A stretch of 43,361 nt of DNA from Chara braunii (GCA_003427395.1 BFEA01000146.1:1370416-1413776), one strand, 5' to 3'; counted from the stretch's first letter, positions 30,079 through 40,560 are shown. Notes: generated by a model from the sequence alone, not told the origin. Numbers and translations are program-made.

Positions 30079-31030
30079 CCCACCCATTTCTTGATGAAAA
30101 TGGGTGGGAGAAAATATTCGTCTGATGTTTTACTGGTGGGCGAATCCATATCTGAAGTTAGTTTTAGCTAAGGGTTAGTAGAAAAGAAGTTAGATGGAGA
30201 ATGGGCTGCNCGGTGGCTATGGCGGAGCGTCGGAGGGAAAACGTGGGAGAACCATATCTCGCTCGATCCATAATGGAATCGAGCGAGGTAGGATACTAAA
30301 TAGGGGTTTTGAGTAGTTGCGAATTAGAATATGGTGTTAGTTTTGGAGGAGAGTCAGTAGATTAAGAGTGGGGAGGGAGAGTCAGTGCTCCAGAGCTATG
30401 TCGAGAAGAGGGAAGAAGGAGGGTGGGAAACGCGTATTTCATGCGTTTCCAAACGGATTTCGGCGGGATAAAAGTCGAATCCACGGTTTTTGGGTGGGGC
30501 GATTTCAATGTAAGGTCAGATTAGAAAGAAAGTTAGTATAGATTGAGTTAGTAGTCAGAGGGGGTGTGCCGAGCTACGACGGGAAGTGAAGAATCGAGTT
30601 CTCACTCGTGTCTTGTTGAGATCGGGTGNTAGTATAGATTGAGTTAGTAGTCAGAGGGGGTGTGCCGAGCTACGACGGGAAGTGAAGAATCGAGTTCTCA
30701 CTCGTGTCTTGTTGAGATCGGGTGAGAAAGGCGGTAAGTCAGGATTTTGAAGGGCTGCGGTTCGAATAGCAATGTTAGAATTAGTAGTAAGATGTTAGTT
30801 CGGACGGTACTAGTGTAGGAGGCTGCGCGTGGGGGAGAGAAACGATTTCAAAATGGCGATGTATATTTCCGTGTTCTAGTGGAAGATACATTCGATTTTG
30901 CTCAAGTAAGTGAAGGAGGTTTTGGGGGGTTTTGCTGGGTGCGAGTCCGATGGGTGAGTCAGATCCGAAAGTTAGTACGTAGATTAGTTGCTCTGGGCAT
31001 TGAGAACTACGCCCGGAGGGAAGAGCTTCC
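30079..31030. repeat. Hairpins spaced about 170 bases apart
   Basis: Perfect short hairpins with different stems occur at regular intervals: CCCACCCA/TGGGTGGG (30079-30108), CTCGCTCGAT/ATCGAGCGAG (30258-30287), GGAAACGC/GCGTTTCC (30426-30450), CGAG/CTCG (30595-30608), an imperfect GTAT..TTCC/GGAA..ATAC (30861-30889) and GGAAGAGCTTCC (31019-31030). Allowing for a 96-base duplication at 30534-30724, spacings are about 179, 168, 169, 169 and 158 bases. The intervening sequence is poorly conserved but usually contains GTTAGT. Confidence 0.55.
30534..30724. repeat. Identical 95-base tandem duplication around a single N
   Basis: TAGTATAGATTGAGTTAGTA and the following 75 bases occur identically at 30534-30628 and 30630-30724, separated only by N at 30629. 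Perfect identity next to an ambiguous base suggests an assembly join rather than a natural repeat. Confidence 0.85.
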
Positions 31031-31141
31031 GAAAAGGGAATGTATCTGGCCGTACTTTAGCGAAGGATTCTTTCTCGTTTCCTGTGAGTGGTACTTGAGG
31101 GGCACATACGTAAAGTCCCTTGTGTTCAGACTGAGCGATAG

Positions 31142-31191
31142 GCGAGTGTTCTCGCTCTATACGGAATAGGCGAGTGCTCTCGCTCTATACG
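31142..31191. repeat. Short tandem duplication GGCGAGTG(T/C)TCTCGCTCTATACGG
   Basis: Two units of about 28 bases start near 31141 and 31169. Each holds the small hairpin GCGAG/CTCGC. They lie inside the 5' LTR. Confidence 0.7.
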
Positions 31192-31275
31192 GGCTACGAT
31201 GGCTGATCAAAGGCGTATCGTTTGCAGGATACCCCTTTTGTCCCCTCAGACTGAATGGCGGCTCTGATATGACCA

Positions 31276-32640
31276 TGATCCGTGGCTGAGGCGAAGCAAC
31301 CGCAAAGGGGGGGGGTGGACTAGGCAGATTGGCCGGTGTGTTGGCTGATCTATTGAGGGGAGTAGTTGGGAACGGGCCACAGAACTGTGTTCGTTTGCAA
31401 ACTCGGGTGCCACTCGGCTTGTTACACGAGCGACCAAGAACAACTGGTAGACTGCAAGAAAGGCGGCTGCTGCAGTTTGGAAGGTGTAGTGTAGCGGGGT
31501 GTGATTGGACGACAGGGGAGGCTGCTATCACAATCGAGGAGTGGTGGAGTTTATCGTGGGGGTCGTGTTGACTACGGCGTACTGTTGCTCCTCATGACTG
31601 TGCACACATGGACTGTTGCCATTGCGACATGGTATAGCGGACTGCTACTATGCCTGTTAACAGTGCTGTGCATGCTGCTGACTGCTGCCGGGTCTAAAGG
31701 ACTGTTACCAGCTGCTGTGTGGTCGCGAACAGACCGAGGAGAGGTGTGGAGACAAGGGTGGGAAGCGATCAGCGGGCTTGGAGAGTTTTTCGGTGAACGG
31801 CGGGCTGTCTGGTAGCCGGTGGGAAGCCCATCTTGTTGATAATAACAGCGGGGTGATTGTGCTCGCTAGAGAGAGAGTCAACGGATGACGCTTGGGTTGT
31901 TGTTGACCAAGATTGCGACGCGGTTGACTGCCATTGCGAAGGGATAAGAAGATTGTGTTGTTGATCCATGGCCCGGGTCTTGGGCTGTGATCGGGGCGTT
32001 CCAGATCCGCGAGTTTGAGGGAAGGATCGATTGTTGAAGAGTGGAGGTATTGCCGCAACTTAGGGAGTCGCCAGAGGGGCAATAATTGACTGACTGACTT
32101 CAGTTTGACTAGGCTGCTGTTGTTTGGCCGCCATTGCGGGGCCCTTAGGCGCTGAAGGTTTCAAGGCCCTCTCGCGCGAGTCTGAGTGCAACCTTCTTGG
32201 CTCTGAGCGTCTCAAAACTATCCCTATCTGCCCTTCTCATTCTAAGTCTGGTCTATTTGGTTACGAGAGGAATGCGGCAGGCGGGATTGCAACCCGTAGG
32301 ACCGCATCAAGACTCCGTGGGGAGTCATCCCACCGATTGCGGGAGCTCTGCCTGAACTCAGGAGGAGTTCTGGAGGCAAAGAACTCAGAGATAACCTTAG
32401 CTCTTCCTTATAAACCCAGTATAACCCCTATCTACACACCTCCCTATGTATTGGTTGACTATGTTGAGTGCAACCCTTACTTTGACTTTTTGGGATTGAC
32501 TTTCACGACACAAATCAGACCAACCAAAGGAACTCTTGTATAATGACAGTTTCAGTTTCTTTGGTTGTCTAAAAGCAGATTATCACAGAGGGTTGCATCA
32601 GGGGGGAGGTTGGGAGGAAGCCAGTCTTGCTTGCGATTGA
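31276..32640. other. Middle of the giant LTR, no genes
   Basis: No coding frame is supported. The part at 32130-32420 aligns with 15780-16150 of the inverted copy (GGATTGCAACCCGTAGGACC, ACTCCGTGGGGAGTC). The rest is GT-rich, with repeated CTGCTG and GTTGTTG runs. Confidence 0.4.
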
Positions 32641-32653
32641 ACGGGTCTTATAG

Positions 32654-33474
32654 GGTCAGGCACTGTTTCTAAGATGAATGGCCTGACCGCTGTGTTTTGT
32701 TCTATTTTCTGAAGGACCAAGCATTGTTACTAAGATGAATGGCTTTGTTGCTGTGTTTCTTTAATTGTGTCAGGCATTGTTTCTAAGATGAATGGCCTGG
32801 CTACTTATTTTTTAGGGATATTGTTTGCTTGACTTTTGAGGGTCAAACATTGTTTCTAAGATGAATGGTGTGGCCGCTGTTTACTTGGGTGGTTTCTGAA
32901 CAGTCTCTGGGTCAGACCCAGGGTACTATGTTTTTTTTATGTGCTGAAAAAAAAGGGTTGAGCATTGTTTCTAAGATGAATGGCTCAAATCTTTTTGATT
33001 GTTTTATTCTGAGGGAGGCTCAGGCCAGATGACTAAACATTGTTTCTAAGATGAATGGTGTAAGTCTGAGGCCTCAAGACTATAATGAGAACCAAGGAAT
33101 ATGATTCTCTATATTGTGATATATATATATGCTTATCTACGAACAAGGCTAGTCAGGCATTGTTTCTAAGATGAATGGGCTGACTATAGCCTTATCACAA
33201 GCGAAGAGAGTATAATCAAGAGTTATAAGTGAAGGTAACTTGGATCGACTGAGTATTGTTTCTAAGCTGAATGACTCTTTCCTACGCTCATTCTTGAAGA
33301 TTAAGTTCAGAGAAGTATATATAATTTGGCTACTTAAACAGTTCAGGGCGACTAAGCATGGTTTCTAAGATGAATGGCTTAGTCATGTGCCCCAATGAAG
33401 AGAAAAGTAGTTGTGCAACCTGTTCGTGTATAATTAAGGCAGAGGGCTGGCATTGTTTCTAAAATGAATGGCCA
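32654..33474. repeat. Hairpin array with constant loop and variable stems (5' LTR copy)
   Basis: Ten units contain ATTGTTTCTAAGATGAATG with few changes, each bordered by its own self-complementary arms. Examples: GGTCAGGC/GCCTGACC (32654-32661 with 32681-32688), GTCAGGC/GCCTGGC (32769-32775 with 32795-32801), GGTCAAAC/GTGTGGCC (32841-32848 with 32868-32875), TTGAGC/GCTCAA (32958-32963 with 32983-32988), GACTAAAC/GTGTAAGTC (33031-33038 with 33058-33066), AAGGCTAGTCAG/CTGACTATAGCCTT (33145-33156 with 33180-33193), GACTAAGC/GCTTAGTC (33350-33357 with 33377-33384). Spacing is irregular (about 45-150 bases). There is no open frame. Confidence 0.85.
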
Positions 33475-33709
33475 ATCCCAATGCCCTATGTAAGCCGAGA
33501 GTAAAGGGTTAAATAATTGAAAGACTATGAACTATTGTTTGCTAAATTGACTTGGGGTGGCGAGACTACTTACCTTTGTGGTTTGGCCTGCATGTGACTA
33601 AGTGAGGTTACTACTTGGTTTGAGTTTCAGGTTGATAGGTAGTTGCTTGAGAGGCTCGCCACGTGCTAGAGCGATAGGAGTTAGCTCAATTTCTGCATTT
33701 TCTGGGCTA

Positions 33710-34056
33710 ATTTTTTTTTACTTAGATCAGTTATCACATTTTCTAAGATCTTTTGTTATACTTGGCTTTGTATAAATCTTGGTAAGCTACTTTCCCTACG
33801 GGAAGCGCTATCGAAATTTCTGCAAATCCAAAGAGTTTGTCAAAGTTCAACTTCTCTAAAGTTCATATATGGCTTAGTAAAAATCTGCGAAGTCTCCTTT
33901 TCTAAAGGGAACGCTGCCAAAATTTTTGCTAAATCAGAGAGTTAGACAAAATTGGACTTTGGAAAGTCAAAGACTATTTCTGTTTTTCATATTTGGGCTG
34001 ATATAAATTCTGAAAAGACACTTTTCCCTCGGGAAGCGCTGCCGAAATTTTCTTGA
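33710..34056. repeat. Three ~117-base repeats inside the 5' LTR
   Basis: The marker GGGAA(G)CGCT(G/A)(C/T)C followed by (G/A)AAATTT recurs near 33800, 33917 and 34033. These are reverse-complement relatives of the five 123-base units in the inverted LTR copy. Confidence 0.65.
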
Positions 34057-34723
34057 TTTAAAGGAGTTGGATTATATTTGACAGGTGGCGATTCTGGCGA
34101 TCCACCCTGAATGGGGGAGATCCTGTCGTTAGTCTACCTTTGCCTTGGGCACTGACCTAGAGGTAGACTTAGACATGGTTGGCAGATAACTTTCAGTGAG
34201 AATGTGCTATGGAGGTTCATCCCCCATATGTTGATGATTTAGCGTGGGCAGTGACATGTCTTATGGTACAAACTTTCGTTGGACTTTGATTAAGGACTTG
34301 GATAAGCTTCAGCTTGATCCTATAAGGATCACCTTTTGTTATCACTGATAACAGGTCGCTTGCCGATTCGTCGGTGTACGATTCAACTCCAATCCACTCT
34401 TGCCACTCAACCTAAAAGCTTTCGCCCTCTGGTTTGAACTGTTTCATTGTGTTTTCACCCGGACTTTATTGAATGGTCATTTAACAAAAGTACTAAGTAT
34501 TTATTTTGGGGAGTTGCACGAGAGTGAGGTTTGTATAGCTAAAGCAAGGGGTACGAGTATAGGAAATGGTTGAAGTTGATCCCATGTAGTGCGCTGACTT
34601 CTTGATGAATCTTTGATGTGATTGCAGGTATGTGCGTGGTTTGGACTCTGGATGTGACTTCCTGCGATTACATACATATATGGCTGAGAGGAGTCTCACA
34701 GTGACTTTGAGAAGTGATCGTCC

Positions 34724-34733
34724 TATATAAATA
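34724..34733 (+). promoter_or_regulatory. Candidate TATA box of the 5' LTR
   Basis: TATATAAATA at 34724-34733, in CCTATATAAATAAGCC, is the best plus-strand TATA element in the LTR. If used, U3 would be about 6.4 kb and R-U5 about 1 kb. The corresponding place in the inverted copy (13123-13141) also has a TATA run, so the feature is conserved. Because the run is nearly symmetrical, antisense transcription is also possible. Confidence 0.5.
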
Positions 34734-35796
34734 AGCCTTGCATATATTTATTTATATGTGCCTTGGGCATACGCTCAACTTATTATGATCGTCCGCAAAG
34801 GTCGGCCAGCTTATGACTCGAGAGAAAAAAGGGGGTTCCCTTTTCATCCTTTGTTTTTTAAAGATTTTTATAGTTGGACGTTACAGTCCGTGACAGCCGT
34901 CAAAGTCAAACCCCTTGATGTTCGACTGCCATGACAGCTGAAAGCTGTTTACTCAACCCCTCTGCACAGGGTGCAGAAGAGGGTGTGGTCTTCAACCGCG
35001 CATCGCGGTTGTCCAGCGTCGAGAGATTAACCCTCAAGGCGCGTGTCAGCCGACACTTGAGTGTCGAATGCGACCCTCGCGATTAACGGGGACCGCATGA
35101 TTATGGGTACTACATACTACGCCATCATTGCGACTGGTTGCATGCGTTTGCATTGCGAGTCGATATGAGTTGGCCCTCCGTCCGCGCGATTTTATACTGA
35201 GTCTCTCACGCGACGCCTATCCGACTTCTGTAGTGGAAAGTTATGGAACGACTACTAACGGGATAGGAGCGTTGTCGCGTTGTTTGTGTTGTGTCGTGTT
35301 GTAGGTGTGTGTGTGTGTGCATGTTTTATTTTTGTGTTCGTTAAAGTGGTTTGCTCGTGGTGTGTGGGATGCGTCGTAGTCGACCGACGACGAGCCGCGC
35401 TTGGGACTTCAACCCCCCAAGATGTCGGTTCGCGTGCGGGTCCAATAGGCGTATTACCGCGCGTACCCCCTATGCTACAGTGAACGAGAAACATCCTCGG
35501 CTGGTCCACCTCTGCGATTGCAACCGAGTAGCTTTCGTACTTTGGACTGGTAGCTCGGCAGGGATACGCTCACTAAAGGGAGGTGACAACTCCCGTAAGG
35601 TGGATGTAAGATGTGCCTCGCGTAGGCCCTATCCTGTCGTAGGGGCCCGCGAGAGGTATGGCTGGCGCACTCGGCCGGAGCGGCCTAAGGAAGCTCCATT
35701 GGTGTGTCCGTGACGAGGTTGGTCCAACTCCTGCGTGACACGGCCGAGAGGGTCCCGCGCTGCCACGTGCGGTGTTGGACCGATGCGCTCGACAGG

Positions 35797-35814
35797 TGGC
35801 GTCGTTGCCGGGGA
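35797..35814 (+). promoter_or_regulatory. Primer binding site for tRNA-Asp
   Basis: TGGCGTCGTTGCCGGGGA lies two bases after the LTR end. The complement of the 3' end of plant tRNA-Asp is TGGCGCCGTTGCCGGGGA, so 17 of 18 bases match. In LTR retrotransposons this site anneals the tRNA that primes minus-strand DNA synthesis. Its position fixes the 3' edge of the giant LTR. Confidence 0.85.
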
Positions 35815-37026
35815 TAACGGTTGCCTACCGTTGTCCCTGGTGGAACGATATCCGGGTATGGGATTGTGAGAACTAGGCAAACGAGAGGTTTTTGTTGAGC
35901 TTTTATAGTTAATCGATTGAAGGTGTTGGATAGAAAGCGAGTGAGGGTTGATTGTGCGAGTTGGTTCTGTTCGGTGCAGTAAGGGTGGCGCGAAAAGGAT
36001 AAGCTTTGAGTATGCGCCCACGTACGTTGACTACGTGCACACGTACTTCGACTAGGCGCTTGCGTATTTTGACTAGTACGACGGTAGTTGGAGTTGATAC
36101 CTCTTCTGACCCCGATAGTTGATGGGTTTGGGCAATGATTCGCCTGTTTGATACGATTAAGGTAAGAAGAGGCGGTATCAACAAAGTTAAGTGTGGTGGT
36201 TGTGGGAATTGGTCGTGTAAGGTGCCCTTATGGCTAAAGGAAGTTACCCGAGCAGTCAAGGGTGCAATGTAGCACTTTCAATTGGTTTTAGGACGAGGCG
36301 TAGAATGAGTAAAGGAAGTCCATTATGCTAGAAGTCGCCAAGGGACTTCGAGGAGAGTTAGGCTAAGGATATTGAGAGTCTGTATGAGTATGAATTGAGA
36401 TCCTGGAATTTGGGTTCTAAGCAGTTGCTCGAGTTGCATAGCCATGGAAGCCCGAGGCTTGCCCCGCATGGTATGTTTGAAATTAGGCGTATAAGGCAGT
36501 AAAGAGATGTAGTGAGCACCGTGGTAAGGCCCCAATAGAAAGGACTACGGGAAGTAGTAGACTTCCATTGCGTCTGTTAAAGGAGCGTATTTGATTCTAG
36601 AGGAAGTCGGAGTAGCAGTGAGGGAGCTAACACCTCGGCTATTCTACTTACCTCTAATAGGGCAAGGAGTTGTAATTGATGTTGGACCTTCGCAGAAACC
36701 GTTGTAGGGTGGACCACCCATTTAGGCAGCTAAAGATTTGAGACCTTTTGTTTTGAGGATGTTACCTTAAATCGTATATTGGACTCATCTATGCGTGTTA
36801 GACCTTGTAGGCCTAGTGTATGCCTAATTATGTCTTAGGAATATTTCGTGTGGGTTATTTTATTCGGATTATATTTGGGATCCTATAAGTCTGTAGAAAA
36901 CTTATATGAATGTCTCTAGTCCAGCATTTGGCTCATGGGTTGGCCATTAAGCCTGTACGTTTCGGTCACTCTTCCAAGATGGGGTAGAAATTGTCAATTT
37001 TGTAACGGAAGGCGCATGCTGAACGT
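35815..37026. other. Leader between primer binding site and first frame
   Basis: About 1.2 kb with no supportable frame. It begins with an inverted repeat around GATAACGGTTGCCTACCGTTGTCCC and contains a perfect GGGTGGACCACCC palindrome near 36707. It probably contains the packaging signal of the element, by position only. Confidence 0.4.
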
Positions 37027-37736
37027 TTGTCTGTGATTGGCAGAACCCAGACGAAGCAAAGGCAACTCAGGATGCCTTATGCACGGGAAGACCCGCGTAT
37101 GCTCAGACCAATTGAGAAAGAGGGAGGGCTCGAGGTGTCTTTACCCAGGCGGGTCAGAGCAGGCGAGTACCACTCTTCATGGTGGGGAATGTCGATGGGC
37201 ACGGACATCTTTGTCTGGATCGAGTCTAGGTTCGATGACGAGCAGGAGTGCGCAATTGTAAGGTTGACGCTGTACGCCTCGCCCTCGAGCATGGGATAGA
37301 GTTGGCGCTTGGACATGGGAGCCTGATTACTAAGCCTTTGAGGGTAGACGAGGCAACCGCAACAAAGTGGGCGAGGGAAGTGTCCCGTGATGGGGAAGAG
37401 CGAGTACTAACCCGCATAAGGGTCGAGCACGCTGGGGAGTTCGGGCTTCCATCTGTCCCACTACGAGTAATCCTGCCTAACTTCCTCGTAGAAAAGAACT
37501 TTGGTGGACATGCAAGAATAGAAGAGGCAGCCGAAGCTGCTCGGAGGGTGCGAGATTGGAAGTATGGGCGGTACACGTGTGAGCTGATATATGGGTTATA
37601 TTTAGACCGGAAGTTTTCGCCCCCTAGGCAGTGGCTTAAGAATACGGCCAATATGGTTGACATATGTGCCTCGTCTCATGACCCAAATGAAGGAAATGTA
37701 GACTGGGAGGAGATTCGGGCAACGGTGGGCCGTTAG
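37027..37736 (+). pseudogene. Unrecognised pre-gag ORF of the LTR retrotransposon
   Basis: Two overlapping frames (37027-37299 and 37248-37736) appear to be one protein of about 235 residues split by a frameshift near 37275. The first reads TDIFVWIESRFDDEQE then CAIVRLTLYA, and the second continues LALEHGIELALGHGSLITKP. The rest includes PLRVILPNFLVEKNFGGHAR and DWKYGRYTCELIYGLYLDRK, and ends at a TAG (37734-37736). The composition is globular rather than low complexity. I do not recognise a family. It sits between the primer binding site and gag, an uncommon place for an extra gene, and ends about 240 bases before gag. It could be a gag N-terminal domain, an extra accessory gene or captured host sequence. 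Confidence 0.5.
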
Positions 37737-37976
37737 GGAATGCCTCTTTGTCCACTAAATACACTCCTTTGAATTGGCTGGGACCGTCTCTCCACCCATT
37801 ACTATAGTTACGAAGGTGAGCGTCAGGGTGACTAGAGGTTGAGGCGTGATTGTATGAGTAAAAGGATAGATGGTGTAATGTAAGTATTAGAAGTTTGCCT
37901 TTGTCTGCCTAAGCTTACTTGAATCACTTTTTGATGATCTATTGCCCTCTATGCGTATTTGACTGTTGTCGTCATC

Positions 37977-39409
37977 ATGGCGGAAGAAAGCGGCTTCGCC
38001 AAGATCCTGCGTTGGAGGAATTCGTGCCAGATGAAGGTGTATTGCGCGAGGCACTGCAAGAGTCAATGCCTCCAGACCTCCGTGCTCGGTTGTTCCAGGG
38101 AAGGAACTTGTTTGGCTTTCTGCGGGACTTTCAGGACTTTAGCCTTGCGAAGGAGTGGGACAAGAAGACGAGGTGGTGTATGTTCCCCTTATTCGTTTGC
38201 GAAAGATTAAGTGAGGAGGTGTATACCCTCAAGCAGAAGGCGAAAACGTGGGACGAGTTGGAAAGTTCCTTAAGGCTAAGATTCCCAGAAGATGGGATAG
38301 AAGACCAACGTAGGGAACTCTTTGTGCCACCAGTTGCGGGCGCACCATCGCAGGCGGAGTTAAGCGGGCTGCAGAGACAAGTGGCGGTACTGGAAGAAAG
38401 GTTAATACAGTTGGAAGAGGCGAGGAAGGACAAAAGGGAGGCCTCTGAGGGAGCATCGAGTGGACCGACTGCAAAAGGCGAGGCAGAGGCAAGGATGGGT
38501 TATCAGGAGTTACTCCCCCACAAGAAAGCCCCGCGAGAACGAGCTTGCGCCCAAGAAAGAGGTGAAGGTGAGGGGGCCATTGAGATCAAGGAGGAGCAAG
38601 AACCCAGTATGGCTCCACCTGTTATTGCGCCGGAGCTAAAGGGAGGGTCCATTAACGGAGAGGCATCCTCGGCTGTGGGCCGGGAGAGGCAAAGGAATAA
38701 GTGGTGCCCAGAGTTCCGGGCAAAAGTGGTATGTGATCGCTGCGGAGAGATTGGGCGCACCCCTCAAGGAGGCGAGGAAAAGGTAGTGATGGGTGAAGAA
38801 GGGGAGCTTGAAACTCCCAAGTTGATGAAGGATCAGCAGAAGGCGAGGAATCGGGCCCAGGGGAGCCAAGGTACCGGAAAGGGGCTGGGTATGCCGCAGG
38901 GGGGGGCCACCCCGCAAGAATTGGGAGGAAAGCCAGCACAGGCGGGGCCCCCACCGACTGAGCAGTCATTATACGGGCCATGGATGCTATACGGTCAGGT
39001 GGGACCAAGACCCATATATAATTCATATCTGCCCTGTGTACAAGGCGTTTGTTTGGGCCCACAAATGGGTATGATGCCACCCAGGCCTCTTGCAGTCCAG
39101 TTTCAGCCATTCTTGTGTACGGTGTCATTGCAACCACCGATACCACGAGCAATGGAAAGCCGCGTGGCCGGTGAAAGGGGTCAAAACCGAAAGGCTGAAA
39201 AGGGTTGTAGGGATGAGGGGCAAGAGAAAGGGAAATGGGGTGCCGACAAAGGTGGCTCTGATGGGAAAAAAGCGGGTTGGGGAAAGGACATTTGCAGACA
39301 TTGTGCCAAGGAAAGGCACATAATGAAGTTTTGCCGAGAACGAAGGGCCGATGAAACAAGCGGTCTTATAAGGACAAATATTGAGGGAGGTGTTTTTCGA
39401 CAGGGCTAG
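37977..39409 (+). pseudogene. Gag polyprotein of the LTR retrotransposon, with CCHC knuckle
   Basis: Gag forms the particle and binds element RNA. The likely start is the ATG at 37977 (MAEESGFAKI), followed by a one-base shift near 38007 into the long frame that reads ALEEFVPDEGVLREALQESM. A capsid-like block (KTRWCMFPLFVCERLSEEVY, KTWDELESSLRLRFP) is followed by a predicted coiled coil (LQRQVAVLEERLIQLEEARK), then a long disordered, charged and Pro/Gln-rich part. The nucleocapsid knuckle is CRHCAKERHIMKFC at 39293-39334. The frame closes with TAG at 39407-39409, but the next frame continues plausibly (DRARECIDPTIPGG) for about 25 codons, suggesting a second shift. No protease follows. Confidence 0.75.
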
Positions 39410-40430
39410 GGAGTGTATCGATCCAACCATCCCTGGGGGAACACGGAGGGAGGCTTTGCGGCGAGAGGCAGCATCGAGCACGGCCTCGTGAAACTAGTCG
39501 TAAAGAGAAAGGGTTGTGAGAGGAGGGCCTGAAAATGTAAGCAGACTGTAAATGCAAGCGAGAAATCCCAATCGAATAGTTGTTGCAGGTAGGCACAGCG
39601 TACAGAGGGAAGGGATCTTCGTAATAACGGTCCGGTAAGGTGGCTCGAGTTGTAGGCNGGAGGAACCCCAATAGAATAACTGTATATATATATGGGGTAT
39701 GTTAGGTCTGCCTCGCATCATGTTATGGGGATGTTTCAAGTAGATGGAACAAGGAGTGACCTTGATGGCATTGTTACGAAGTAAGGGTCTGTTCTATTAC
39801 GCTTATTGATTGAGGAAAGAAGATATGGGACCTACGTCGTGCCTAGGTCTAGATAGGCGTATAGGTGTGAGAGGTAGGAGAGGTTCGGGAAGCAACCCGC
39901 AGCATGTGGAAGATAGGTTTTCTAGCCTAGGAAGGCAGTTGTAAGACTTGTGTATGAATGACTTCTAGTCTTACCTGTCCTAGGGTATCTGGATATGTCT
40001 TGAATTACTTGGGTCCCTCTGACTTGAAGGGGTAGCTCTACGTCGTGATCAAACCGTTCTAGCTATAGCTTTGGTCAGGAAGACCGCTTGTTCTTGTGTG
40101 ATACCAGTGACGATTTGAGTTGAGATTGTTCAACTCCGAGTGTATATATGTAACTCAAGGACATTTGGCTCGCGTATGAGTCGGGGTATTGTACCCTTGT
40201 GTGTATATTGAGTTGAGGCCTTATCTGAGACTGTCTCTTGTATATGACGATCACTATCACTCTCACATGTGTGGACTTTATCCTGATGAATGGTCATTTT
40301 ATGTGGATTTCGTGAGAATGAATGGATGTGAACTGTCTACTCTTCGGTATACTCGTGCGGCTTGCCTACAGGCAGGACAGGGCCGAGTATAAGGAGAGGG
40401 AGTGCAGTCTGTTATTGTGAAAGTGTGAAA
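39410..40430. other. Post-gag region without recognisable pol
   Basis: After a short gag tail there is no open frame of interest on either strand. There is one ambiguous base (39658), a short TA run at about 39681-39690, and a few small palindromes. Pol is either deleted or decayed beyond recognition. Confidence 0.45.
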
Positions 40431-40560
40431 ATCCTGAGGGATTTTGCGAGTCTTTGAGACTCGAATACTTACCATGCCGAATGTTTTACGGTTGAGTTGC
40501 GAAGAGGGCCCACAAGCAGGCCCCTCAGTTTGAGTGGTTCATGGTTGAGTTGTGAAGAGG
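40431..40560 (+). repeat. Dispersed repeat shared with 27839-27970
   Basis: About 97% identical by eye to 27839-27970. It begins AATCCTGAGGGATTTTGCGA. Sequence similarity stops after GGACCCA in both copies, so this is a discrete shared block, perhaps remnant pol-region sequence common to two related elements. Confidence 0.75.

Larger units (their letters stand above)
28296..35794 (+). repeat. 5' LTR, about 7.5 kb
   Basis: It begins TGTCGGCACTAATACCCTTA and ends GCGCTCGACA, followed after two bases by a primer binding site. These fit LTR rules (TG at the start, CA at the end). The first 1.5 kb repeats at 41822-43361. The whole length has a diverged inverted counterpart at 11537-19467 with the same termini. 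Inside, in order, are a (GA)n tract with an assembly gap, hairpins about 170 bases apart (30.08-31.03 kb), a hairpin array (32.65-33.47 kb), three 117-base repeats, palindromic segments, a TATA box at 34724 and about 1 kb of putative R-U5. Most of the LTR would be U3. A 3' LTR ending is outside the window, so the length rests on the 5' copy and the inverted copy. Confidence 0.7.

Noticed and set aside
29661-30149. Long frames of alternating Arg-Glu or Ser-Leu across 29.7-30.0 kb
   Set aside because: These are translations of the (GA)n microsatellite and the N gap, not proteins.
31258-31275. Minus-strand primer-binding-site-like sequence TGGTCATATCAGAGCC
   Set aside because: It resembles the initiator-Met site TGGTATCAGAGC with a two-base insertion, and would make 31276-35794 a minus-strand LTR. 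The plus-strand model with TGTCGGC and CTCGACA ends and a 17/18 tRNA-Asp site explains more of the data.
32654-33474. CRISPR-like array (constant core, variable flanks)
   Set aside because: Spacing is irregular, the flanks are self-complementary within each unit, there are no cas genes, and the context is a eukaryotic LTR.
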